From assembly GCF_000970345.1 (NCBI RefSeq), contig NZ_LAQU01000002.1, positions 332,785 to 396,784 on the forward strand: DNA of 64,000 bases, written 5' to 3'. Source of the DNA: Robbsia andropogonis (GTDB lineage: Bacteria > Pseudomonadota > Gammaproteobacteria > Burkholderiales > Burkholderiaceae). A program made the position numbers and the translations under genes. Numbering within the stretch: position 1 is the first letter of the stretch; each line of letters begins with the position of its first letter. The notes under the pieces are model-generated. The model ran no database searches. It worked only from the letters and a program-made list of their open reading frames with translations, and was not told the origin of the DNA. Positions 26,002-36,000 of this stretch are shown in pieces.

Positions 26002-28257
26002 ATGGCACAGGCCAAACAGCGACGGTTCAATACGACCGCGCAACGACAACAAAACGGTGCAGGCCAAAGCGACGACGAGGGGCACTGGGACGACAAGCTC
26101 GTGGCGGCGGGCACATCGTTGCTCAGACCGCGTTGGGTGCGCCTGATTGCAACCATCGCGGCAGTGCTGCTGTTCACCTCGGCTTTGACCGTCAATCTGG
26201 CGCTTTCCACGCAATGGATGTTTGGCATCCTCTGTATGTTCATGGCTTTTGCCCTGAGTCGCATTCCAGGTCGCTTTCTGACGGTGTCCCTGGTGGCACT
26301 GTCGGTGTTCGTATCGATGCGCTATTTCTATTGGCGCGTGACCCAGACGCTCTTTTTCACCAACCCGCTCGATGTCACGTTCGGCGCGCTGCTGTTGCTG
26401 GCCGAAGGTTATGCCGTGTTGATGCTGCTGTGCAGTTACTTCCAGACACTGTGGCCGTTGCACCGCCGACCTTTCCCGCTGCCGGCCGATACGTCGGCGT
26501 GGCCAACGGTGGATGTATATATTCCCACGTTCAATGAGCCGCTCGATGTCGTACGGCAGTCGGTGCTGGCCGCGACATTGCTTGATTGGCCGGCTGACAA
26601 GTTGCGTGTTTACCTCCTCGATGACGGGCGTCGTGAAGCATTCCGCGCTTTCTGCGAGGAGGCGGGCGTCGACTATCTGACGCGACCTGACAATGTGAGC
26701 GCGAAAGCGGGCAACTTGAATGCCGCACTGAGCAAGACGAGTGGCGAATACATCGCGGTGTTCGATTGCGACCACGTGACGACGCGTTCTTTCCTCCAGA
26801 TCTGCATGGGCTGGTTTTTGAAGGATCCGAAGATGGCGATGGTGCAAACGCCCCACGTTTTCTATTCGCCGGACCCTTTCGAGCGTAATCTCGAAACGTT
26901 TCGGAAGGTGCCGAACGAGGGCGACTTGTTCTATGGCGTGTTGCAAAACGGGAATGACCTCTGGGATGCGACCTTTTTCTGCGGATCGTGCGCGGTATTG
27001 CGACGCTCCGCGTTGCTGGATGTGGGGGGCGTCGCGACGGAGAGCGTGACCGAGGACGCCCTGACCGCGCTCAAGATGAGCATGCGCGGTTACAGCACTG
27101 CTTATCTCGCCATTCCGCAGGCCGCCGGTCTTGCTACCGAAAGTCTGAGCCGGCATGTGGGCCAGCGTATCCGGTGGGCGCGCGGCATGGCGGAGATTTT
27201 CCGCAGGTTCAATCCGCTGTTGGTCAGGGGGCTCACGTTGCCGCAACGGTTTTGCTACTTGAGCGCGATGATGCACTTTTTCTTCGGCTTACCGCGCATC
27301 GTGTTCCTGATCACGCCAATGGCCTACCTGTTCTTCGGCGCCCACGTATTTCATGCGTCGGCGTTGATGGTCCTGGCCTATGCGATTCCACACTTGGTCA
27401 TTTCGAGTATCGGGGCATCGCGGATTCAGGGCCGTTTCCGCCACTCGTTCTGGAGCGAGGTGTACGAAACCGTTCTTGCCTGGTACGTGGTTTTGCCTGC
27501 GCTTCAGGCGGTCTTCTTCCCCGGCAGAAAGGGTTTCAACGTGACGGCGAAGGGCGGCGTCATTCGGCGCTCCTTTCTGGATTGGGCGATGGCCCGGCCT
27601 TACATCCTGTTGCTGCTGATTAACTTGGCCGGACTTGCCGTTGGGGTGTTCGGTTTAAGTCGCGGTCCTGGCTGGCCGGAAGCCATGAGTATTCTGTTCA
27701 ATCTCGGCTGGGTGCTCTACAACGTCATGAACCTCAGTGCGGCAGCGGGCGTGGCCAGCGAGTCGCGGCAGTTGCGCCAGGCACCACGTGTGCAGATTTC
27801 GCTGCCGGCGGTAATTCGCACCGCCAATGGTGATCGTATCGATTGCCACACCACTGACTACTCACATGGCGGGCTCGGGATCGCGCTGCCCGAGAACGTG
27901 ACATTGCCGCAACCCGGCGATCGAATCATGGTGTCCGTTTTTCGAGATAACTACGAGGGCAAGTTTCCCGCCGAGGTCCAGGTGTGCCGTGGCCGGACGC
28001 TCGGCGTCAGTTTCCCGGCGCTCACGATCGATCAGGAGCGCGACCTGATGCGCGTTACGTTTTCACGCGCCGATGCGTGGCTGTCGTCGTGGGGACAGTA
28101 TCGTCCCGACCGGCCATTGCGTAGCCTGCTGGAGGTACTCAGTGTCGGCGTCCACGGTTTTGGCGAGTTGTTCAAGTACCTGTTCATGGGATGGCGTGCG
28201 CGCCCCGGCCGCCCGGCCGGGGCTTCGGAAAGCGAGCTGGGAACCAAGCAATCGTGA
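26002..28257 (+). CDS. bcsA: Cellulose synthase catalytic subunit
   Basis: A 751-residue inner-membrane glycosyltransferase (GT2). Processive-synthase residues are present: LDDG (Asp 207/208), FDCDH (255-257), TED (350-352) and QRIRW (388-392). FNVTAKGG is the gating loop. A C-terminal PilZ domain carries RQAPR (592-596) and DYSHGG (619-624), matching RxxxR and DxSxxG, so c-di-GMP should bind and activate it. It polymerises UDP-glucose to beta-1,4-glucan and moves the chain across the membrane through about eight helices. ATG 26002 has GGGGAG six bases upstream. It overlaps the following bcsB by coupling (GTGA). Confidence 0.97.
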   Translation: MAQAKQRRFNTTAQRQQNGAGQSDDEGHWDDKLVAAGTSLLRPRWVRLIATIAAVLLFTSALTVNLALSTQWMFGILCMFMAFALSRIPGRFLTVSLVALSVFVSMRYFYWRVTQTLFFTNPLDVTFGALLLLAEGYAVLMLLCSYFQTLWPLHRRPFPLPADTSAWPTVDVYIPTFNEPLDVVRQSVLAATLLDWPADKLRVYLLDDGRREAFRAFCEEAGVDYLTRPDNVSAKAGNLNAALSKTSGEYIAVFDCDHVTTRSFLQICMGWFLKDPKMAMVQTPHVFYSPDPFERNLETFRKVPNEGDLFYGVLQNGNDLWDATFFCGSCAVLRRSALLDVGGVATESVTEDALTALKMSMRGYSTAYLAIPQAAGLATESLSRHVGQRIRWARGMAEIFRRFNPLLVRGLTLPQRFCYLSAMMHFFFGLPRIVFLITPMAYLFFGAHVFHASALMVLAYAIPHLVISSIGASRIQGRFRHSFWSEVYETVLAWYVVLPALQAVFFPGRKGFNVTAKGGVIRRSFLDWAMARPYILLLLINLAGLAVGVFGLSRGPGWPEAMSILFNLGWVLYNVMNLSAAAGVASESRQLRQAPRVQISLPAVIRTANGDRIDCHTTDYSHGGLGIALPENVTLPQPGDRIMVSVFRDNYEGKFPAEVQVCRGRTLGVSFPALTIDQERDLMRVTFSRADAWLSSWGQYRPDRPLRSLLEVLSVGVHGFGELFKYLFMGWRARPGRPAGASESELGTKQS

Positions 28258-30542
28258 GCATCGGTTATTTGTCGTCTTTCCGCTCCTCAATGAGCAAGCG
28301 CCTGTGGGCGGCGGTGTGTTATTCGGTCCTGCTGCTGGGCGGTGCCACGACGTTGACCGCCGTGGCGGCGGCGTCCGACGGCTTGCCATCGGACGCCTAT
28401 TCCTATCGGATTCCGCTGCTGCGCCAATACCCGGAGCAGGGCGTGACGTTGCTCGGCCAAGATGCCTATGCCGGAATGGACTTTGGCTTGCGCAAGGATG
28501 AGCGCGTTGTCGGTGCTCGACTCGAACTTGATGTTCGATACTCGGATACGCTGCTGCCCGGTCTGTCACATCTGAATGTCCTGGTGAATAGTGTCGTCGC
28601 CACGACCATCCCGCTCCCGCAACTGGCCCCGCTGAAGTCGGCGCATGTATCGGTGGATTTGCCAGTGGCATTGCTGTCCGACTTCAACCATCTGAATCTT
28701 GAGTTGATCGCGCACAGCAAGGCCAGCGACCAGGGAAATAATCCGGACAGCCCGGATCTGTGGTTGAAGGCGGCTCCCAACAGCGCGCTTGTCGTGACAG
28801 TCGTACCGGCCCCGCTGCCGAGCGATCTGGCGCGACTGCCTGCGCCGTTCGTCGACAAGCGCGATGTGCGCCGAGTGAACCTGCCAGTCGTGCTATCGCA
28901 AGCGCCGACGATGAATCGGCTTGAATCCGCCGGGGTCGTCACATCGTGGCTCGGCGCCCAGGCCGGTTATCGCGGCGCGCGCTTTTCCGCCTATCCCGGT
29001 GCAATTCCCCCTCGGGGCAACGGTGTGGTGCTGGCGCTGGCCGGTGAGGTGCCGGGCCTGACCCTGCCGGTTATCAATGGTCCGACGCTGGCGATTATCC
29101 CTAATCCCCTGGACGCCAACGGCAAGCTGTTGCTGGTCACCGGTCGCAACGAGGCGGAACTCCGGCAGGCGGCCACCGCGTTGGTACTGGGCTCGCAGAC
29201 GCTGACGGGGTCGCAGGTCCGGATTGATTCTCCGATACACGTCCTGCCGCGCAAGCCATTCGATGCGCCCAACTGGCTGCCCTCGGACCGCCCGGTCCGG
29301 CTGGGCGAGCTAGCCTCTGCCGATGCCTTTACCGTATCGGGTTTCAGCCCTGGCTCGATCAGTGTTGGCCTGCGGTTGCCGCCGGGTCTGTTCGGCTTCG
29401 ATAGCGCGGGCGCAGAGCTGGATCTGCACTACCGCTACACGGCGCGTCCGGAATCGCTGCATTCCGAGTTGCATGTGCTGGTTGGGAACACGCCGATTCA
29501 GACGCTGCCGTTGGCGGGTGACACGTCGGATGGTCATGCGGTGATGCGCATTCCGACCTATCTGCTGCCGCCCCTGACGACGTTGCAATTCGACTATCGA
29601 TATGACGCCGTCAAGCCAAAGGAAAATTGGCAGGACGTGCCGGGCGGCCCCTTGCAGAGTGCTATCGACCCGGCATCGACAATCGACATCTCCAATTTGC
29701 CGCGTTATGCAGCCATGCCGGATTTGCGTGCTTTTGGCGATGCCGGCTTCCCGTTCACCCGGATGGCCGACCTTTCTGAAACGGCCGTGATTCTTCCCGT
29801 CGATGCAGTGGCCGACGATTATTCGGCATATTTGACACTGATGGGCAGCATGGGCCAGGCCAGTGGATATCCAGTGCTGGGCGTGACGGCGGTGGATCCC
29901 GGGCAGGTCAGCGCAGTGAAGAGCAAGGACCTGCTGGTGCTGGCATCTGGAAACAATCAGCCGCTGGTGAATGCATGGCACAAGAACCTGCCGGCCGGTT
30001 TCTTCGGCCCGGTTGCGTCGTCGGACGGTGCGATACGGGATTTTTGGGAAAACCTGACCAACGGGCGGACGGCCAAACAACGTGCGGACGATCTCGCGGT
30101 TTTGTACAGCGGCGGTGATCACGACGGCATGGTGGCCGGGCTGGAGTCGCCGTTGACGCGTGGCCGCAGCGCGGTGGTGGTATCAGGCAAATCGCCGGCC
30201 GCGCTTGATGCGGTGGTGGACCTGCTGCAGGCGCACCGGTATCTGATCGGCGCTAGCCGAACGGAAACGGTTGGTGGCAGCCTGGTCATCGCGCATGACG
30301 GTGTGCTTACCACGTTGGAAGACAAGCAAAACTATTTCCTGGGCACGCTGCCGTTCCGCCTGGCTGTCCAGTGGTTCCTCGCGAGCCACATCGTGCTGCT
30401 CCTCATTTCGACGCTTGTCAGCGTCGTACTTATTGGCTTGCTCGGCGGCGTGTTCCTGCACCTGCGTGCCCTTAAACGACTGGACCTGGACATTCCCCAG
30501 GCATCGCAACCCGAAGAAGGACGAAGAGGTTCCCATGTTTAA
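28254..30542 (+). CDS. Cellulose synthase subunit B, divergent paralogue
   Basis: A 762-residue periplasmic protein anchored by a C-terminal helix (HIVLLLISTLVSVVLIGLLG). Its signal peptide begins near MSKRLWAAVCYS. It has BcsB-type layout: LLPGLSHLNVLVN, NFRSAR-like region, IDPASTIDI and FPFTRMADLS. The two cysteine-containing motifs kept in the second copy (QCEDPLHSS and QGECRD) are here NNPDSPDLW and PKENWQD, so the probable disulfide is lost. It would pair with BcsA, binding the nascent chain, but differs from the canonical protein. The GTG start overlaps the bcsA stop. Its 3' end overlaps the second bcsB by 8 bases. Confidence 0.85.
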   Translation: MSIGYLSSFRSSMSKRLWAAVCYSVLLLGGATTLTAVAAASDGLPSDAYSYRIPLLRQYPEQGVTLLGQDAYAGMDFGLRKDERVVGARLELDVRYSDTLLPGLSHLNVLVNSVVATTIPLPQLAPLKSAHVSVDLPVALLSDFNHLNLELIAHSKASDQGNNPDSPDLWLKAAPNSALVVTVVPAPLPSDLARLPAPFVDKRDVRRVNLPVVLSQAPTMNRLESAGVVTSWLGAQAGYRGARFSAYPGAIPPRGNGVVLALAGEVPGLTLPVINGPTLAIIPNPLDANGKLLLVTGRNEAELRQAATALVLGSQTLTGSQVRIDSPIHVLPRKPFDAPNWLPSDRPVRLGELASADAFTVSGFSPGSISVGLRLPPGLFGFDSAGAELDLHYRYTARPESLHSELHVLVGNTPIQTLPLAGDTSDGHAVMRIPTYLLPPLTTLQFDYRYDAVKPKENWQDVPGGPLQSAIDPASTIDISNLPRYAAMPDLRAFGDAGFPFTRMADLSETAVILPVDAVADDYSAYLTLMGSMGQASGYPVLGVTAVDPGQVSAVKSKDLLVLASGNNQPLVNAWHKNLPAGFFGPVASSDGAIRDFWENLTNGRTAKQRADDLAVLYSGGDHDGMVAGLESPLTRGRSAVVVSGKSPAALDAVVDLLQAHRYLIGASRTETVGGSLVIAHDGVLTTLEDKQNYFLGTLPFRLAVQWFLASHIVLLLISTLVSVVLIGLLGGVFLHLRALKRLDLDIPQASQPEEGRRGSHV

Positions 30543-32991
30543 AAGACGGCCTGACATTTCGCGGGCACGCCTTGCGCCGCGCATGACCGCCCGGCCCGCG
30601 TGGGCAGCACTGCTGCTCGGTGGTATCTTCGTCATATCATCGACAACGTACGCCGCGCCGCAACCGGCGCATGCCGGCGGGCACGCGACTGCATCGACGA
30701 AGCACGCCGCGCTAAAAACCGCGGTCGCGAAGCCCGCGGCGTCGCCCACCTCGCCCGCGTCCAGCACGCCGATCGTCGATGCACGCCCGACGGCCGCGCC
30801 CACGACGACCACAACCTATACCTTGCAGCAGCTGGGTGCGCAATATGCACTCAACCTGCGTGGCGTCGACGGCAGCAATACCGTCCCGGTGGGCGTGCGG
30901 GACGATCAGGTGGTGACCGGTGCGCGGCTGAATCTACGCTATGCGTATTCCCCGGCGTTGTTGCCGGACCTGTCGCATATCAATGTTCTGATCAACGATC
31001 AGGTGGCAGCGTCGATCGCGGTGCCCAAGGACACGGCCGGCACGAGTCTCGAGCGCACCATTACGTTACCGCCCTACTTGTTCACGTCGAACACCAAGCT
31101 GCGGCTACAGTTGATTGGTCACTACACGATGCAGTGCGAAGATCCCCTGCATTCGAGCCTGTGGGCCAATATCAGTAATGGCAGCACGCTGAGCATCGAT
31201 ACCCAGCCGCTGACGCCGGCTGCCGACCTGGCGCGCTTGCCCGAGCCCTTCCTGGACGCGCATGATATCCGTCGCTTGAATCTGCCTTTCGTGTTCGCGG
31301 GTAATCCGGATAGCGCCGCATTGGAAGCGGCGGGCGCGGTGTCGTCCTGGTTTGGCGCCATGGCGAATTTCCGTAGCGCCAACTTCCCGGTGTCCCTATC
31401 CACGATCCCGGCTACAGGCAACGCGGTGGTCCTGATCGAAGGCACCGCGCAAGCCGCGCTGGCGCCTGCGCCGCTGCAAGGGCCGACGCTGGCAGTGGTG
31501 CGGAATCCTAACGATCCAAATGGCACGTTGTTGCTGGTCATGGGGCGCGATGGTAAGGAACTGAAGCAGGCAGCCGACGCGCTGGTCATGGGCAGTCAGA
31601 CACTGGTCGGCCCGACGGCACTGATCACCAAGTTCCCGGACCCCGCATCGCGTCAGCCTGATGATGCGCCGCGCTGGTTGCGCACCGATCGTCCGGTATC
31701 GTTTGGCGAATTGATCGACGCCAGTCAGTTGCGTGTATCGGGTTACAGCCCGGATCTGATCCGGATCAATACGCGCATCCCGCCGGACTTGTTCGGATGG
31801 CATGCACCAAACGTGCCGATCGATTTGCACTACCGTTATACGCCGCAGCCGTACATGGTCAACTCGTCACTTCTGTTCAGTGTCAGTGACCAGTTCATCA
31901 AATCGGTTCCACTATTGCCGCTTGAAAAACTCGAAGACGGCGACAAGCTGAAGGCGGCGGTGCTGCCGGACAGCAGCTTGCCCAGCCGGGCGCCGCTCGA
32001 CGTACCGCTGGAGACGTTGCTGCAGCCGAATACGCAGTTGCAGTTCCGTTACATGTACGACTACATCAAGCAGGGCGAGTGCCGGGACATCATCATCGAC
32101 AATGTGCGGGGTGACATTGACCCCGAGTCGACGATCGACCTGACGCAGTATCCGCACTACATCGCGATGCCGAATCTGGCCGCGTTTGCGCAGGCCGGCT
32201 TCCCGTTCACGCGCATGGCGGACTTGTCGTCGACCGATGTCGTACTGGGGGCCAACGCCGGCCCGGAGGAATACAGCACCTATTTGGCGGTCATGGGCCG
32301 CATGGGTGACTCGACCGGTTACCCGGCACGTGGGGTGACCGTGCTTCGCGGCCAGAACATCGATGCCGTACCGTCCGGTAAGGATATGCTGGTCATCGCC
32401 TCCGGTGCCGATCAAGCCTGGTTGAAGGACTGGGCGAAGTACATGCCTGCCACGTATGACAAGGCATCGCAGTTCTCCGTGTCCGACGTTCCGGGCCGGG
32501 TGCTGGGCTGGTTCCATTCCAACCCGCGCCTGGATAACCAACCCAGCCGGCTGTCGCTTGCTTACACGGGATCTGGTGTAAGCGCCGTGATGGCGGGCTT
32601 CGAGTCGCCGAAAGAGAAAGGGCGCAGCGTGGTCATGCTGATCAGCAACCAGAGCGACGGCTTGAAGGATGCGGTGTCCGCGTTGCTGGATGTGCGCAAC
32701 GACGATAAGTTGCCGATTCAGGGCAGTCTGGTGTCCATCCGCGGCAAGGAGGTCGACTCGCTCGTAGGCGAACACACCTACTACCTCGGGCACCTGGGAC
32801 TCTGGCGCGGCCTGGATTGGTGGCTTGCCTCGATCGGTGTTTCCCTGGCCTGGGTGCTCCGCGCCTTGGGTGTCGTGTTGCTCGTGCTGATCGCGCTGGC
32901 CCTGCTCGCCTACATGCGGCGCCGTCAGGCGCGACGTGATGCCGAGAGCCGGGCGCGGCTCCAGGCAGAGCATCTGCAACAACCAAAATAA
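30535..32991 (+). CDS. bcsB: Cellulose synthase subunit B
   Basis: An 818-residue periplasmic protein with a signal peptide, an Ala/Thr/Pro-rich stretch, and a C-terminal transmembrane anchor (GVVLLVLIALALLAYM). Canonical BcsB features are QCEDPLHSSLWANISNGSTL, LSRL... and the YIKQGECRDIIIDNVRGDID segment; their cysteines are probably paired. BcsB guides the glucan across the periplasm and is essential for BcsA activity. The ATG at 30535 overlaps the preceding gene and has AGAGG upstream. It precedes bcsC by 13 bases. As the copy with all conserved motifs, it is probably the functional partner of BcsA. Confidence 0.95.
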   Translation: MFKRRPDISRARLAPRMTARPAWAALLLGGIFVISSTTYAAPQPAHAGGHATASTKHAALKTAVAKPAASPTSPASSTPIVDARPTAAPTTTTTYTLQQLGAQYALNLRGVDGSNTVPVGVRDDQVVTGARLNLRYAYSPALLPDLSHINVLINDQVAASIAVPKDTAGTSLERTITLPPYLFTSNTKLRLQLIGHYTMQCEDPLHSSLWANISNGSTLSIDTQPLTPAADLARLPEPFLDAHDIRRLNLPFVFAGNPDSAALEAAGAVSSWFGAMANFRSANFPVSLSTIPATGNAVVLIEGTAQAALAPAPLQGPTLAVVRNPNDPNGTLLLVMGRDGKELKQAADALVMGSQTLVGPTALITKFPDPASRQPDDAPRWLRTDRPVSFGELIDASQLRVSGYSPDLIRINTRIPPDLFGWHAPNVPIDLHYRYTPQPYMVNSSLLFSVSDQFIKSVPLLPLEKLEDGDKLKAAVLPDSSLPSRAPLDVPLETLLQPNTQLQFRYMYDYIKQGECRDIIIDNVRGDIDPESTIDLTQYPHYIAMPNLAAFAQAGFPFTRMADLSSTDVVLGANAGPEEYSTYLAVMGRMGDSTGYPARGVTVLRGQNIDAVPSGKDMLVIASGADQAWLKDWAKYMPATYDKASQFSVSDVPGRVLGWFHSNPRLDNQPSRLSLAYTGSGVSAVMAGFESPKEKGRSVVMLISNQSDGLKDAVSALLDVRNDDKLPIQGSLVSIRGKEVDSLVGEHTYYLGHLGLWRGLDWWLASIGVSLAWVLRALGVVLLVLIALALLAYMRRRQARRDAESRARLQAEHLQQPK

Positions 32992-33004
32992 TCAGAGAAC
33001 GCTC

Positions 33005-36000
33005 ATGCAAGTCAGCCGCAGTCAGGCCGCCATTCTCGGAATGCTGATCGGTTCGGTCAGCCATCCGGGGTGGGCGCAGGAAGCAACATCGAATATGTTG
33101 CTTGAACAGGGCCGTTATTGGCAGGCGCACGATAAGCCGGACTTGGCCGCGCAGTCCTGGTCGAAGCTGCTTCTGACCGACCCGGACCAGCCGGAAGGGT
33201 TATATGGGCTGGGTGTGATCGCCGTCAACAAAAAGCAGTTTCCGGCCGCAAAAGACTATCTGGCAAAGCTGCGTGCAGCCGCGCCGAACAGCCGCTTCGT
33301 GCCGCTGCTGGAGCAGGACCTGCGTCTGGCGGTCGAGCCGGGCAAGTCACTGCTTGCCAAGGCTCGCCAGCATGCGCAGGACGCCGTCAACCAGAACGAC
33401 CTGAAAGCGCTGGCGGCGGCGATTGGCGAGTACGATCAGGCGTTGGGTGGAAAGACCCCGCAAGGCGTCGTCGCGCGTGAGTACTATACCTATCTGGGTT
33501 ATACGGACGGCGGTACGGACAAGGCGATCCAAGGCCTCAAGCGCCTGAATGGGGAGACGCCGAACGATCCGTACGTGCTCTTGCCGCTTGCCCAGCACAT
33601 GGTGCGGGATGAGAGGGATCGCCCGACCGGCGTCGCGCTACTGGAAAAACTGGCGAAGCGCCAGGACATCGGTGGCGCCGCTACGGAAGCATGGCGCTCC
33701 GTGCTGACCTGGGTGCCGCCTACGCCGCAAAATCGATCGTGGTTCGAGGACTATCTGAAGCTGCATCCGGAGGATGAGGACATTCGCCGTCAGATGATAT
33801 CGCCGCGCCCGGGGTTGGCCAATACACCGCCGGTTCCCGTCATGGACCCTCGACTCACCCGTGGTTTCGCGGCGTTCAAGGCCGGCGACATTACCACGGC
33901 GGAACAGTTGTTTTCCGAGGTGCTGCGCGACAAACCGAATAACACCGACGCGCTTGGTGGCCTGGGCCTCGTGCGTATGCAACAAGGCGATCTGGTGCAG
34001 GCACAGGCGCTTTTATCCCGTGCCGCCTCGCATCCTGGCGCCGGTGGCAATTGGGACAAGCCGCTGAACTCGGCGCGGTACTGGTTGCTCGTGAACCAGG
34101 CCGAAGGCGCGCAAAACCTGGGCGACTATGCAACCGCGCGCCGCGAGATCGACCAGGCGCTTCGTCTCGACCCCACCGAGCCGGGCGGCTTGAATGCATC
34201 CGGCCGCCTGTATGCCGCGCAGGGAAATATGAAGCAGGCCGAAACGGTGTTCCGTGGTGTACTGGCTGCGCACCCGGACAATCGCGAGGCGGTGACCGGG
34301 TTGATCGATATTCTGGCGCAGACCGGACGCGCCGACGAGGCACAGAAGCTGGTCGACGGCATGACGCCGGCGCAGCAAGCCGGTATCGGCGGTCTTGATC
34401 GTCTGCGCTCCGCCGTGGCCTCCGGTCGGGCGGACGCGGCCGCGCGGCGTGGCGATCTGGCGGGTGCCCAGAAAATTCTGGAAGACGCGCAGCGCGCCGA
34501 TCCCGATAATCCTTGGCTGCGCCTGGAACTGGCCCGTTATGACTTGAAACAGGGTCGTCCCGACGCGGCAAGGCAACTGGTGGATAGTCTCGTGGCCGCC
34601 AACCCCGACAATCCCGATGCGCTGTATGCGAGCGCGCTGCTGGCCATGCAGATGGCGGACTGGACGCGTGCTCAGGACACGATGGCACGTATCCCGGCAT
34701 CGGCTCGCACCCCGAACATGGTTGCGACAGCGCAGTTGATCGACTTTCAGGCGGTGGTTGCCCGTGCCTCGCAGGCGGCGCGGGACGGTGATCTGGAGGG
34801 CGCGCGCAATATGCTGTCACGACTCGAGCCTGCCGCGGGGAAGGACCCGGCACGCGTAGGGGCGTTGGCGGAAGCGTATATCGATGCGGGGAATGTGCCG
34901 CGCGCCATGAGCCTGATGCGTGGCATGATGCCGAACGGCTTGGAGGATAGTGGTCCCGACGTCCAGTTGGCGTATGCAAGTCTGATGTTGAAGGCAGGAC
35001 AAAATGTTCAGGCCAAGGATGCCCTGGGCACGCTGGCCGGGGAGACGCTGACAGCCGATCAACGGCAACGGCTGGACGACCTGAATTATCTATATGCCGT
35101 ACGGCTTGCCGATCAGCAACGCCAGCAAGGCGATCTCGCGGACGCCTACGATACACTGGCGCCCATTCTCGCGAAGCGACCCAACGATGCCTTGGCACTG
35201 GCCGCGCTGGCGCGGATGTATGCCGCTGACGGTCAATACGGCCAGGCGTTGTCCCTTTATCAGAAGGCTGCGGCGAACGATCCCGAGAATCCCGGCTTGC
35301 AACTGGGTGTCGCGATGGCGGCGGTTCAGGCGGGAAAAAACAATATAGCCGATGAGGCCCTGCGAAGCGCTCTCGCGAAAGCGCCCAACGATCCTGATGT
35401 GTTGGCAGGTGCCGCGCGCGTCTATGTGATGCAGGGGAATTTCCGCCAGGGAGAGACCTTGCTGGAATCCGCTATCTCGATAAAGGAAAAGCGCCTTGGT
35501 GCGTCGGCGCAACCGACTCAACTGGCCGACAACCACGTGGCTGGCAATCCCTTTCTCCATGCCAGGGATCGGCATCGACTTGCGCCGCGAGATGACAGCC
35601 AACCGGCCGCCACCGCGTTTGCCGCACAGCCTGCCACGCGTGACGGTGGTTACGCGGGTAGCGATACCGTCTCCGCCGCGTCGTCGGGCGACCCGTCCGC
35701 GGTGGCACGTGGCTGGTCATCGTCACGTCCGTCGGCACTGCCGTCCGTGGCGGGTACGCCGATCGGTACGCAGGCGCCGCTCGACACAGTGGCGGCGAAT
35801 GCGTCGCAGGATGATGCCTCGTCGTTAGACGGCATGCGTCGCGATCTTGCCGACCTCAAATCGGACAACGCTCCCGAAATTCGCGCCGGGGTGTTCGTGA
35901 CGTCGAACAACGGTACGCCCGGCACGAGCAAGATGACGAATGTCCAGGAGCCGCTGGAAGGCATCGTGCCGTTCGGCAATGGCAAGCTGTCCGTGCGTGT

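Noticed and set aside
25861..27276. Long open frame on the minus strand (471 codons)
   Set aside because: It is antisense to bcsA, which has all catalytic motifs. It is a shadow of high-GC coding sequence, with Arg/His-rich composition.
28254..30542. First bcsB as a pseudogene or frameshifted copy
   Set aside because: The frame is intact over 762 codons, has signal peptide and anchor, and keeps tight coupling to its neighbours, so it is more likely a divergent functional paralogue.
31912..32982. Minus-strand open frame of 356 codons
   Set aside because: Antisense to the second bcsB; composition is not protein-like.
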